47,908 bases of DNA, taken from Clostridiales bacterium (GTDB lineage: Bacteria; Bacillota; Clostridia; Oscillospirales; Oscillospiraceae). The DNA is taken from assembly GCA_012521555.1 (NCBI GenBank), contig JAAYMC010000119.1, forward strand, positions 1-47,908, given 5' to 3'. Every line of letters begins with the position of its first letter. Positions within the stretch are counted from its first letter, which is position 1. This document shows, one piece after another, positions 1 to 8,031 of the stretch. The position numbers and the translations under genes are program-made. The notes under the pieces are model-generated. The model saw nothing but the letters and a program-made list of their open reading frames with translations. It did no database searches and was not told the DNA's origin.

Positions 1-850
1 CTTTCATGTCAAACACGGTGACTTTGTTGCCGGCCTTGCGCAGGTAGAAGGCTGCCGACAGGCCCGCCGGGCCGGAGCCGACGATGGCGACGTGCCGCCC
101 CGTCTCCTTCTCCGGCGCCTTGTAGAAGCGCCCAGCGTGCTCGAGTATGTAGTCGCCGAGGGCGCGCTCCACGCCGCTGATGAGGACGCCTTCGTCCACC
201 GCGCAGCGGCGGCAGCCGGACTGGCAGAAGTGCGCGCACACGCGCGAGGTGACGACGGGGAAGGGGTTGACCTGCATAATCCGCTCGGCGGCCTCGTCCC
301 ACCGGTTGTCGCGGATGAGGGCGAAGTAGCCGGGGATGTCCGTCGCGGCGGGGCACTTTAAGGTGCAGGCCGAGGAGCCGACTTTCATGCCGCCGAAAAT
401 GGAGTGGAAGCGGTTGTCGCCCGTGATGGCGAAGCACTCGTCGCCGCCCTTGCGCAGGCAGGGGAAGCGGTTTTCGCTCTTGCGGAAGTACCAGCAGCGC
501 GGCATCTGCGAAATGGTGCCGGCGATGGTGCCCATGTTGCGGATGTTCGGCGTGGCGACCTTCCGCGCCGCCTGCGCGAGCGCCGTAAACTTCTCCTTCA
601 CGACGGGGTTTTCGGCGATGTCGGCCAGGCGCGTGTTGGCGCCGATTCGGAGCTCGCCGTCTTCTCCCTTGATGTAATCCATGCCGGGGATGGACTTGAC
701 GTTAACCACGGTGGCGGGGTAGTTCATCAGGATGTTGTCCTTGAGGGTCCCGAGGAGGTCCGTCCCTCCGGAGATGACCATGTTGTGGTCCTTCAGCGCC
801 GCAACGGCTTCCTCCACCGACCTCGCGTTGATGTGATTAAAAGGTCTCAT
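1..850 (-). CDS. Partial fused flavoprotein: molybdenum-hydroxylase FAD domain joined to GltD-like FAD/Fe-S oxidoreductase
   Basis: The first 283 codons are present; the 3' end runs off the left edge. The ATG at 850 follows an AGGTG ribosome site that overlaps the stop of the upstream molybdopterin-subunit gene, so the two are translationally linked. Residues 1-155 look like the FAD-binding domain of xanthine dehydrogenase/CO dehydrogenase medium subunits: VISGGTDLL at 25-33, GTIAG at 108-112, GDNRFHSIFGG at 144-154. Instead of finishing that fold, the chain then switches to the N-terminal Fe-S domain of glutamate synthase small subunits (Cys162, Cys166-Pro, Cys205, Cys209, Cys213, Cys216). 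A Rossmann dinucleotide site, VAIVGSGPAG, follows at 254-263. Inference: electrons from the molybdenum and [2Fe-2S] subunits pass through this chain to NAD(P) or ferredoxin. The substrate is unknown. The domain order is clear; the remaining length is not visible. Confidence 0.85.
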   Translation of the reverse strand, partial: MRPFNHINARSVEEAVAALKDHNMVISGGTDLLGTLKDNILMNYPATVVNVKSIPGMDYIKGEDGELRIGANTRLADIAENPVVKEKFTALAQAARKVATPNIRNMGTIAGTISQMPRCWYFRKSENRFPCLRKGGDECFAITGDNRFHSIFGGMKVGSSACTLKCPAATDIPGYFALIRDNRWDEAAERIMQVNPFPVVTSRVCAHFCQSGCRRCAVDEGVLISGVERALGDYILEHAGRFYKAPEKETGRHVAIVGSGPAGLSAAFYLRKAGNKVTVFDMK

Positions 851-859
851 ATTTTTCAC

Positions 860-3223
860 CTATGCCTTTCCCAGTGCTCTGAGCACCTTGTCCGGTGTGG
901 CGGGCGGGTCGACCCATACGCCGATGGCGTTGTGGATCGCGATGATGACAAGGTGGGTATTGGCCAGCGAGTGGCTGATACCGCTTGCTCCGTAGGCTGC
1001 GTTGCCCGCGCGGGTTTCGAGGAACTTGCGGTCGACACGCGGAACATCCAGCATGCCCGGCTTCCGATAGTCGATCATGTTGTTGTTGAGCTTGACGCCG
1101 GTCCGTTCGTCGAAAACGTACTCTTCAAGGAGCTGGCAGCCCTGGCTGAAATACATGACTTGGTCGATCTGGCTCTCAAGCGAAGTGGGGCGAAGCACCT
1201 TGCCGGGGTCGGCCACCACGCCGAAGCGCAGGATTTCGACCTCGCCGGTCTCTTCGTCGACGGCCACTTCGCAGTACGCCGTGTTCATGGTGTCGAGCAT
1301 CTTGCCGCGGCCGAGGCTCCAGAGCGCCGCGGGCGGCCTGCCGGAGTATGTGGCGACGAGGTTGCGCCGCGTCGCCTGCGCAAGCGGCACGCCGACGGAC
1401 GGGTCCTCCTTCAAAACGACTTTGCCGCCTACAAGGTCAAGCTCCTCGGGCTTTCTGCCCTTGAAGGGGCTCGGTCCCCTCGGCCTGCCGAAGTCAAACA
1501 GGCTCGGCGGGGGCGGGTTGTTCGCCTCGTCGATGGTCGCCTCGAGAATCATTTTCTTGAGGATATTGGCGCATTCCTTCATCGCCCATGCCGAGGCGGT
1601 GGAACCGTCCGACCCGCCGCCGACGGGCGTGAACTTCTCGCGGTAGTCGAAGTCGACTTTGACGTCGTCGTACTCGAGCCCGAGCTCTTCCGCCACGACC
1701 ATCGCGTTGCACTCGACGGCGTAGATGCCCGTGACGGGGCCCTGCGTGGGCATGTGCACGACGCCGTCGCGCAGCTCGAGCTTGCAGTCGTAGCCTGAAA
1801 ACGCGTGGCGCGGGCAGATCTGGTAGCGGAACGCCATCCCGTGCCAGCGGCCGTCCGGCAGGCGCTTCGTGCGGGCCGGGTGCCACTGCCAGTTCATCAG
1901 CTTCTTGCCCGCCTCGATGCACGCCTCAAAGCTGGGGACGGGATTGGGGTCCTCCTGCGAGGTGGGCCCGTGGAGGTTGAGGCGCGCGATCTCGATGGGA
2001 TCCTTGCCCAGCTTTTCGGCGATGAGGTAGATGGCCATCGTGCCGGAGTCCCAGTTGAAGGGGCAGTGCTGGCCGCTGACATACATCTTGCCGCGGTTGG
2101 AGTCGACGATCTCCATCTGCTGGCGGATGTTCAGGCACTTGAGCGTATAGTACGGGCCGTAGCCCTGATCGCCCGACGTGCCGAACGTGGAGCTGCCCTG
2201 CGTGCCGCCGTCGGCTATGGAGTAGTCGTCGATGGCGGTGATGAGCCCGTCGTTTGTGTAGGCGACTTTCAGGCGCATGTAGCGCTCTTTCATCAGGAAA
2301 TCGAAGGTTTCCGCCCGCGTGTTGGCCATCCGGACGGGGCGGCCCGTGCGCCTGGCGAGAAGCGGCGTGATTTCCTGACAGCGGCGCATCCCCCAGTCGC
2401 AGTATTTGCCGCCCTGGAAGATGCCCTCCTGAACGGTGCGGTTGAGGGGCATGCCGTACATGGCGGCGATGGCCTCCCGCCGCTGGACGGCGCCCTCGAT
2501 GTGCAGGCTCTTGCCGGGGCCCTCGTACGGGTCGTCAAACCACCACGCCACGGAGGCGGGCGGGTTCGGGATGTGCGATGCGAACGCCGGGAGCTTTAAT
2601 TCGTATTCGATGATGTTCTCCGCCTCCGCAAACGCCTTATCGACGTCCCCCTGCACGGTGATGGCGTACGACACGTTGCCGCGCTTGGGGCGGTTCGGGT
2701 CGAGCGGGACCGGTATGGGCCCCGAGGGGATGTCCCATATTTCGGGCGGGCGGACGACGGGCGCGTCCTCCTCGCGGCCTTTGAGAATATCGACGACGTG
2801 GGGCAGGATTTCCCACTCGACGTCGAGAAGGCGCAGCGCCTCTTCGCAGATATCCTCGTTTTCCGCGACGACGATGACGGCCACCTCGGCGCCCTCATGC
2901 TCGGCGATGTTGTCCAGCCACGGGCGGCGCTTGCCCGGCATAAAGGGGCCGGCGCCGAGGTTTTTGATGTCTTCGTCCTCCCACGTGATAATGTCCACGA
3001 CGCCGGGCAGCTGCCAGGCCCGGGTCGCATCGACGCGCTTGACGCGGGCGTTTGCGTAAGGGCTGCGGAGGATTTTCGCGTGCAGCATGTTCGGCACGAC
3101 GTAGTCGATGCCGAATTTCGCCACGCCGGTAGCGAGGGCATACGAGACTTTGCCGGGGAGATTGGGCTTGCCGACAACCCTGAAGTGTTCGCGCTGCCCG
3201 TTTACGCCGACTAAATCCGCCAT
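860..3223 (-). CDS. Molybdopterin-binding subunit of a xanthine dehydrogenase family hydroxylase (paralogue 1)
   Basis: 787-residue large subunit of the molybdenum hydroxylase family (xanthine dehydrogenase, aldehyde oxidase, CO dehydrogenase). An aldehyde oxidase a/b-hammerhead domain occupies roughly 1-150, followed by the molybdopterin-binding domains. Family landmarks are present but diverged: QGGKYCDWG where GGGFGGK is usual, SNRGKMYVSGQ where an RGFG-type arginine loop is usual, and GGGSDGSTASAWA for a cofactor loop. The C-terminal segment that normally carries the catalytic glutamate (GVGE) reads GASGISHS at 745-752, with no acidic residue from 740 to 770. The gene lies 3 nt after the iron-sulfur gene and 9 nt before the flavoprotein gene, with GGAGGG overlapping the previous stop. 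It closely resembles the product at 4051-6420. Substrate cannot be predicted; a non-hydroxylating reaction is possible. Confidence 0.9.
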   Translation of the reverse strand: MADLVGVNGQREHFRVVGKPNLPGKVSYALATGVAKFGIDYVVPNMLHAKILRSPYANARVKRVDATRAWQLPGVVDIITWEDEDIKNLGAGPFMPGKRRPWLDNIAEHEGAEVAVIVVAENEDICEEALRLLDVEWEILPHVVDILKGREEDAPVVRPPEIWDIPSGPIPVPLDPNRPKRGNVSYAITVQGDVDKAFAEAENIIEYELKLPAFASHIPNPPASVAWWFDDPYEGPGKSLHIEGAVQRREAIAAMYGMPLNRTVQEGIFQGGKYCDWGMRRCQEITPLLARRTGRPVRMANTRAETFDFLMKERYMRLKVAYTNDGLITAIDDYSIADGGTQGSSTFGTSGDQGYGPYYTLKCLNIRQQMEIVDSNRGKMYVSGQHCPFNWDSGTMAIYLIAEKLGKDPIEIARLNLHGPTSQEDPNPVPSFEACIEAGKKLMNWQWHPARTKRLPDGRWHGMAFRYQICPRHAFSGYDCKLELRDGVVHMPTQGPVTGIYAVECNAMVVAEELGLEYDDVKVDFDYREKFTPVGGGSDGSTASAWAMKECANILKKMILEATIDEANNPPPPSLFDFGRPRGPSPFKGRKPEELDLVGGKVVLKEDPSVGVPLAQATRRNLVATYSGRPPAALWSLGRGKMLDTMNTAYCEVAVDEETGEVEILRFGVVADPGKVLRPTSLESQIDQVMYFSQGCQLLEEYVFDERTGVKLNNNMIDYRKPGMLDVPRVDRKFLETRAGNAAYGASGISHSLANTHLVIIAIHNAIGVWVDPPATPDKVLRALGKA

Positions 3224-3226
3224 GCC

Positions 3227-3919
3227 TTAGCCCTCCGCACTCATCTTCAGCGCCGCTTCCATGATGGCCTGCGCGTGGCGCGGGTACGTCCCGCAGATGC
3301 AGATGTTGCCGGAGAGGGCTTCCTTGATTTCCTCCTCGGTGGGGTGCGGATTCCTGTCAAGCAGCGCTTTGGCCGAGACGACGAAACCGGGCGTGCAGTA
3401 GCCGCACTGCATCGCGTCCCAGCGGCAGTAGGCGTCAATGAGCGGCTTCCACTTCGGGTCGGCGGCGATGCCCTCCACGGTGGTGATGGATTTGCCCTCG
3501 CACTCGACGGTGAGCGTCGTGCACGAGAGCACGGGGCGGCCGTCGATGATGACGGTGCACGAGCCGCACACGCCGCGGTCGCACATGTGCTTGGCGCCCG
3601 TGAGCCCCAGGCGGAACTGCAGGGTGCGCTTGAGCGTCCAGTGCGGCTCGACGAGGACTTCGCAGTCCTTGCCGTTGATGTGCAGGACGACGATCCTCGG
3701 GACGACGCGGCCGGGGTGGCACTCCTCGTAGTGCTTCGTCAGATCGCCGATGCTGTAATACAGTTTATTGCACAGCGGGCAGTTGAACTCCGTGAGCACC
3801 GGAGGGATCGCGCCGATGGCCGCGGCGGCCTGGGCCGACGTCGACGCGTGCGTGAACGGGGATTTCGCGACCGGAACCGCGTTCACGGCGCCTTTTCCGG
3901 CATTTTCCTCATTTATCAT
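3227..3919 (-). CDS. [2Fe-2S] subunit of the molybdenum hydroxylase with N-terminal C2H2 zinc finger
   Basis: Start placed at the ATG at 3919 because GGGAGG sits just upstream and a good promoter lies at 3947-3976; a longer in-frame reading exists but lacks this support. The 230-residue product has the normal electron-transfer subunit: plant-type [2Fe-2S] cysteines C113, C118, C121, C133 and the second cluster C172, C175, C207, C209. Ahead of it is an Ala-rich linker and a sequence fitting the classical TFIIIA-type zinc finger: F45, C47, C50, Y54, L60, H63, H68 (C-x2-C-x12-H-x4-H with the conserved hydrophobic spacing). Family small subunits are usually about 150-170 residues and lack this. 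The finger could bind nucleic acid, a partner subunit or a metal; its role is not known. Confidence 0.9.
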   Translation of the reverse strand: MINEENAGKGAVNAVPVAKSPFTHASTSAQAAAAIGAIPPVLTEFNCPLCNKLYYSIGDLTKHYEECHPGRVVPRIVVLHINGKDCEVLVEPHWTLKRTLQFRLGLTGAKHMCDRGVCGSCTVIIDGRPVLSCTTLTVECEGKSITTVEGIAADPKWKPLIDAYCRWDAMQCGYCTPGFVVSAKALLDRNPHPTEEEIKEALSGNICICGTYPRHAQAIMEAALKMSAEG

Positions 3920-3946
3920 GGTGTTCCTCCCAACTTTTTTGTTTAC

Positions 3947-3976
3947 ATTGTACCGTTGCCGTTTGTTCACTGTCAA
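3947..3976 (-). promoter_or_regulatory. Sigma-A-type promoter of the [2Fe-2S]/Mo/FAD subunit operon
   Basis: On the minus strand, TTGACA (3976-3971), an 18-nt spacer and TACAAT (3952-3947), close to consensus and about 28 nt upstream of the chosen start at 3919. It shows that the three downstream genes can be transcribed separately from the second molybdopterin gene at 4051-6420. Confidence 0.75.
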
Positions 3977-4050
3977 TTCAAAAAGCCGCATTTGGCGCGG
4001 ATGACGCATTTAATGCGCGCTATCCCGCGCGCCGCAAAGCGCGGATGCTT

Positions 4051-6420
4051 TTAAGCCTTTCCAAGCGCCTTGAGGACTTTGTCCGGCGTGGCAGGAGGAT
4101 CAACCCAGACGCCGATGGCGTTGTAGATGGCCGTGATGACAAGGTGCGTGTTGGCCATCGAGTGGCTGATACCGGTCGCGCCGTAGGCGGCGTTGCCGTT
4201 TCTGGACTCGATAAAATCGCGCTCGACGAGCGGGACGTCCTTCATGGTGGGCTTTTTGTAATCGATCATGTTCGCGTTCAGGCGCACGCCGGTGCGCTCG
4301 TCGAAGACGTAATCCTCAAACAGCTGGCAGCCCTGGCTGAAGAACATGGCCTGGTCCACCTGGCTTTCAAGGGACGTGCGGCGCAGAATCTTCCCCGGGT
4401 CCACCACGGCGCCGAAGCGCAGAATCTCGACTTCGCCCGTCTCCTCGTCGACGGCCACTTCGCAGTAGAGCGTGTTCATGCAGTCGAAGACGTGACCGCC
4501 GCCGGTCAGCCACGAGGAGAGAGGCGGCCGGCCCATGTACGTGGCGACGAGGGGCTTCGGCGTGGCGCGGCTGATATGAACGGCCTTGGAGGGGTCGGCC
4601 TTGACGTAAATCATGCTGTCCTTAATGTCGAGGTCCTCGGGCTTGAGGCCCTTGAACGGGCCCGGCTCCGGCGGGGGATTGGACTGGAGGGGCATGAAGG
4701 CGAAATTCGGCATCGAATCGGCGTACTCGATGGCGGCCTTCAGAATCTCCCGCTTGAGGATGTTGGCGCACTCCTTCATCGCCCATGCCGAAGCGGTGGA
4801 ACCGTCCGAGCCGCCGCCGACGGGTGAGAACGGCTCCCTGTAGTCGTAGAGGATTTTGAGGTCCTCGTAGTTGATGCCCACTTCCTCGGCCACGACCATG
4901 GCGACGGCTTCGACCATATAGGCGCCGAAGACGGGGCCCTGCGTGGGCAGGACGACGGCGCCGTCCCTGTACTCCAGCTTGCACATGTAGCCGGAGACGG
5001 AGTGGCGCGGGCAGATCTGGTAGCGGAAGCTCATGCCGTGCCAGCGGCCGTCCGGCAGCCTCTTCGTGCGCGCCGGGTGCCACTGCCAGTTCATCAGCTT
5101 TTTGCCCGCCTCGACGCAGCGCTCAAAGCTGGGGACGGGGTTCGGATCGTCCTTTGCCGTGGGACCGTGCAGGTTCAATCGCGCCACTTCGATGACGTCC
5201 TTGCCGAGTTTTTCGGCGATGAGCTGGTTGACGACGGTGATGCAGTCCCAGTTAAAGGGGCTGTGCTGGCCGCTGACGTACATCATGCCGCGGTTGGAGT
5301 CGACGATTTCCCAGCACTGGCGGATGTTCTTGCACTTGACGGAATTGTACGGGCCGTGTTTCTGGTCGCCCACGGTGCCGAAGCTGGAGCTGCCGTACAC
5401 GCCGCCGTCGACGACGGAGTGGTCGTCAATGGCGGTGATGAGGCCTTCCTTTGTAAAGCCCACGCGGAGGTGGACAAAGCGCTGCTTCATGGCGAAGTCG
5501 AACGTCTCCTCGCGGGTGTTGACGCAGCGGACGGGACGGCCTGTGCGCTTTGCCAGGAGGGGGGTAATCTCCTGCGCGCGGCGCAGGCCCCAGTCGCAGT
5601 ATTTGCCGCCCATGAACAGGCTCTCCTGCACGACGTTCTCGAGCGGAACGTTGTACATCTTGCTGATGGGGATGCGCTCGCGGACGGCGCCTTCGATGTG
5701 GAGGATTTCCGCGTCTCCCTTATAGGGATCCTTCGTCCACCACGCCACGGAACCCGGCGGGTTGGGGAAGTGGGAGGCGAAGGCGGGGATGTACATTTTA
5801 ACCTCGGCGATATAGTCCGCCTGCTTGAAGCCCTCCTCAATGTCGCCCCAGCAGACGTTGGAGTAAGCGACGTTGCCCTTTTTCGGGGGCTGCGGCGGCG
5901 CGTTCGGGTCGGGCCGGCCGAACGTCGGCGTGTGGCGGTCGTACGGGCGGATGACGAAGGCGTCCTCCTTGCGGCCTTCCATGATGTTGACGACGTGCGG
6001 CAGGACTTCCCACTTAACGTCCAGAAGGCGCAGCGCTTCCTCGCAGATGTCCTCCGACTCCGCCACGACGATGACGCCCACTTCGGCGCCCTCCTGGTCG
6101 GCGGTGTTGTCGAGCCACGCGCGGACGGGGCCCCAGTGCTCGCCGTAGCTGACGAGGTTTTTAATGTCCTCGTCCTCCCATGTGAGGATGTCCACCACGC
6201 CGTCTAAGGCGCGGGCTTTCGACGTGTCCACGCTGATGATGCGGGCGTGCGCGTAGGGACTGCGCAGGAATTTGGCGTGAAGCATGCCGGGCAGGACGTG
6301 GTCGAGCCCGAATTTGGCCATGCCCGTCGCCATCGCGTAGGACAAAACGCCGGGAAGATTGGGCTTGCCGACGACGCGAAACTCTTCACGTTGTCCGTTT
6401 ACGCCTGCTAAATCGGCCAT
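4051..6420 (-). CDS. Molybdopterin-binding subunit of a xanthine dehydrogenase family hydroxylase (paralogue 2)
   Basis: Start chosen at the ATG at 6420, with GGAG 7 nt upstream and the same N-terminal sequence (MADLxGVNGQRE) as paralogue 1; 789 residues. The chain is colinear with the 860-3223 product: hammerhead domain, GGKYCDWG loop, SNRGMMYVSGQ loop, GGGSDGSTASAWA loop, and YGATGISHS near residue 746-754 in place of the catalytic-glutamate motif. Again there is no acidic residue in that segment. It has its own promoter at 6549-6577 and is separated by 131 nt from the zinc-finger iron-sulfur gene. Whether it forms a second enzyme sharing the Fe-S and FAD subunits, or a mixed complex with paralogue 1, cannot be told. 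The family assignment is firm; the reaction is not. Confidence 0.9.
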   Translation of the reverse strand: MADLAGVNGQREEFRVVGKPNLPGVLSYAMATGMAKFGLDHVLPGMLHAKFLRSPYAHARIISVDTSKARALDGVVDILTWEDEDIKNLVSYGEHWGPVRAWLDNTADQEGAEVGVIVVAESEDICEEALRLLDVKWEVLPHVVNIMEGRKEDAFVIRPYDRHTPTFGRPDPNAPPQPPKKGNVAYSNVCWGDIEEGFKQADYIAEVKMYIPAFASHFPNPPGSVAWWTKDPYKGDAEILHIEGAVRERIPISKMYNVPLENVVQESLFMGGKYCDWGLRRAQEITPLLAKRTGRPVRCVNTREETFDFAMKQRFVHLRVGFTKEGLITAIDDHSVVDGGVYGSSSFGTVGDQKHGPYNSVKCKNIRQCWEIVDSNRGMMYVSGQHSPFNWDCITVVNQLIAEKLGKDVIEVARLNLHGPTAKDDPNPVPSFERCVEAGKKLMNWQWHPARTKRLPDGRWHGMSFRYQICPRHSVSGYMCKLEYRDGAVVLPTQGPVFGAYMVEAVAMVVAEEVGINYEDLKILYDYREPFSPVGGGSDGSTASAWAMKECANILKREILKAAIEYADSMPNFAFMPLQSNPPPEPGPFKGLKPEDLDIKDSMIYVKADPSKAVHISRATPKPLVATYMGRPPLSSWLTGGGHVFDCMNTLYCEVAVDEETGEVEILRFGAVVDPGKILRRTSLESQVDQAMFFSQGCQLFEDYVFDERTGVRLNANMIDYKKPTMKDVPLVERDFIESRNGNAAYGATGISHSMANTHLVITAIYNAIGVWVDPPATPDKVLKALGKA

Positions 6421-6548
6421 AAGAAAACTCCTTTCGCTGCTCAAGCCGCCGCGCTTTCAGCCGTGTCGCGCAAAGCCGCAAGGCGCGGCGCCAGGCACAT
6501 GATTCCGGACGGCAGCCAAAAGGCCGCCGCGTGGTTTTTCTAAACTCT

Positions 6549-6577
6549 ACTATACAGGACATGAAGGGTATAATCAA
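6549..6577 (-). promoter_or_regulatory. Promoter for molybdopterin subunit paralogue 2
   Basis: Minus strand: TTGATT (6577-6572), 17-nt spacer, TATAGT (6554-6549), 129 nt upstream of the start at 6420. The rest of the 358-nt divergent gap (6421-6778) holds the SDR promoter at 6719-6746 and a GC-rich stretch in which I see no gene. Confidence 0.65.
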
Positions 6578-6718
6578 GGCACAAATATTGCGCTCCGCGC
6601 CGCCGCTTTGGGGGTTTCCCCGGCCCGCCGCGGATGAATTTTTGACGGTGGTCGGGGCGAAGGCGCGGCAGCCTGGCGGGGCTTCCCTGCGGCGGGAGGG
6701 CGCGAATCACATTTCTAC

Positions 6719-6746
6719 TTGACGCGTGTGCCCGTGGGTGTATAAT
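6719..6746 (+). promoter_or_regulatory. Promoter for the SDR oxidoreductase gene
   Basis: TTGACG (6719-6724), 16-nt spacer, TATAAT (6741-6746), followed after about 20 nt by the GGGGAGG ribosome site and the start at 6779. It is divergent from the molybdenum-hydroxylase promoter, so the two units may be co-regulated from the shared gap. Confidence 0.75.
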
Positions 6747-6778
6747 GAACAAAAAGCGTGAGAAACGGGGAGGAAAAC

Positions 6779-7711
6779 ATGGTCAATTTCACAGGGAAAA
6801 CGGCGTTTATTACCGGAGGTGCCAGCGGCATCGGGCTTGGCATCGCGAAAGCGTGCGCCCGGCGCGGGATGAACGTCGTCATCGCGGACATCAACGAACA
6901 GGCTCTCAAAGAGATTACCGAGGTCTTTGACAACAACTGCTGGCCTGTGCTGGGAGTGAAGCTTGACGTCACGGACCGCGCCGCTTTTAAGAAAGCCGCG
7001 GACGAGGCCGAGTACAGGTTCGGGAAAATCCATCTCCTTGTGTGTAACGCCGGCATTGCCGTGCCGGAGGGGAAGCTCTGGGAGGACAGGGACGAGGACA
7101 TTGACCTGGCCATCGACATCAACTACCGCGGCGTGCTCAACGGCATCAAGGAAATCGTCCCGCGCATCCTGCGCCACGGGGAGTGGGGGCACGTCGTGAG
7201 CACGGCGTCGAAGGCGGCGCTCGTGCCCGTCCCGGGCTTTACGCTCTACAACTCGCTGAAAATGGCCATCGTCACCGTCATGGAAACGCTCGCCACGGAC
7301 CTTCGCGGCACGAACGTCGGCGCGAGCGTGTTTTGCCCCGGGCCGTACCAGAGCAACCTCGGCTACTCGTCCGGGCGCATCCGCGCCGAGCGGCTCGGCG
7401 TCGAGATGCCGAGCTTCGGGCCGAAGGACGGAAAAGCGCCGCCCCCGCCGCGGATGGACGTCGACTACACGAAGGTCATCCGCTATCCGGAGGACGCGGG
7501 CGAGCGCGTTTTGCGCGGCGTCGAGCGCGGCGACCTGTACATCCTCACCCACGCCGACTTCAAGCGCGGCTGGGACGCCCGCGCCGCCGCCATCTCCCGC
7601 GCCTTCCCCGACGAGCCGGACAATCCCGACTTCCAGAAAGTCTTCCCGATGCTTACATACAACCCCGTCTTTGAAAAGCAGCAAAGCGTCCCGGGCTTTC
7701 CGGCAAAATAG
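6779..7711 (+). CDS. Short-chain dehydrogenase/reductase (SDR) family oxidoreductase
   Basis: 310 residues. The start is the ATG at 6779, about 6 nt after GGGGAGG; an earlier in-frame ATG at 6758 has no ribosome site. The Rossmann motif TGGASGIG lies at about 13-20, the NAG motif of classical SDRs (CNAGIAV) is present, and the catalytic triad is a serine in VVSTAS plus YNSLK (Tyr-x3-Lys). These enzymes reduce or oxidise hydroxyl/keto groups with NAD(P). The C-terminal tail after about residue 220 is longer than in a typical 250-residue SDR and Pro/charged-rich. The gene is monocistronic, with its own promoter and a strong terminator. Divergence from the molybdenum-hydroxylase cluster hints at a shared substrate pathway, but this is inference only. 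Confidence 0.88.
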   Translation: MVNFTGKTAFITGGASGIGLGIAKACARRGMNVVIADINEQALKEITEVFDNNCWPVLGVKLDVTDRAAFKKAADEAEYRFGKIHLLVCNAGIAVPEGKLWEDRDEDIDLAIDINYRGVLNGIKEIVPRILRHGEWGHVVSTASKAALVPVPGFTLYNSLKMAIVTVMETLATDLRGTNVGASVFCPGPYQSNLGYSSGRIRAERLGVEMPSFGPKDGKAPPPPRMDVDYTKVIRYPEDAGERVLRGVERGDLYILTHADFKRGWDARAAAISRAFPDEPDNPDFQKVFPMLTYNPVFEKQQSVPGFPAK

Positions 7712-7721
7712 CGGGTACAAT

Positions 7722-7753
7722 AAACGCGGCCGCAAGTCTTTGCGGCCGCGTTT
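7722..7753 (+). terminator. Intrinsic terminator after the SDR gene
   Basis: A perfect 14-bp stem, AAACGCGGCCGCAA (7722-7735) with its complement (7740-7753), has a 4-nt loop and ends in a T-run. The remainder of the 320-nt gap up to trkA contains only the trkA promoter and leader. Confidence 0.85.
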
Positions 7754-7900
7754 TTGCTTGAGCAGGCCGCGCGTAGGCCTTGTAGCCCGCAAGGCGCCCC
7801 GTGCTTTGGCGGCCGCGTTTGCCTGACCTGAAAAGCGCGTGGTGAAATCGCGCTTTGCGGCGTTTTTTATGGGCCTCTTTTGTGCGAGCGCAACTGCGCC

Positions 7901-7929
7901 TTGCGAATTGGGAATGGGAGGGTTATAAT
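7901..7929 (+). promoter_or_regulatory. Promoter for trkA
   Basis: TTGCGA (7901-7906), 17-nt spacer, TATAAT (7924-7929). It gives a leader of roughly 95 nt containing a strong AAGGAGG (7945-7951) that is not followed by an ATG, GTG or TTG at normal spacing. Confidence 0.65.
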
Positions 7930-8031
7930 ACGCACAAGATAAGGAAGGAGGCGCGGCTGCATCGCCCTGCGAGCGTTTTGAGAACGCGCGCGGGGAGCAC
8001 AAAGCGTTAATGCCGCGAAGACAGAAAGTAG

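Noticed and set aside
404..1798. Long plus-strand open frame opposite the flavoprotein and Mo-subunit genes
   Set aside because: Low-complexity Val/Asp/Arg-rich translation, no ribosome site, exact antisense of conserved genes; typical shadow in GC-rich DNA.
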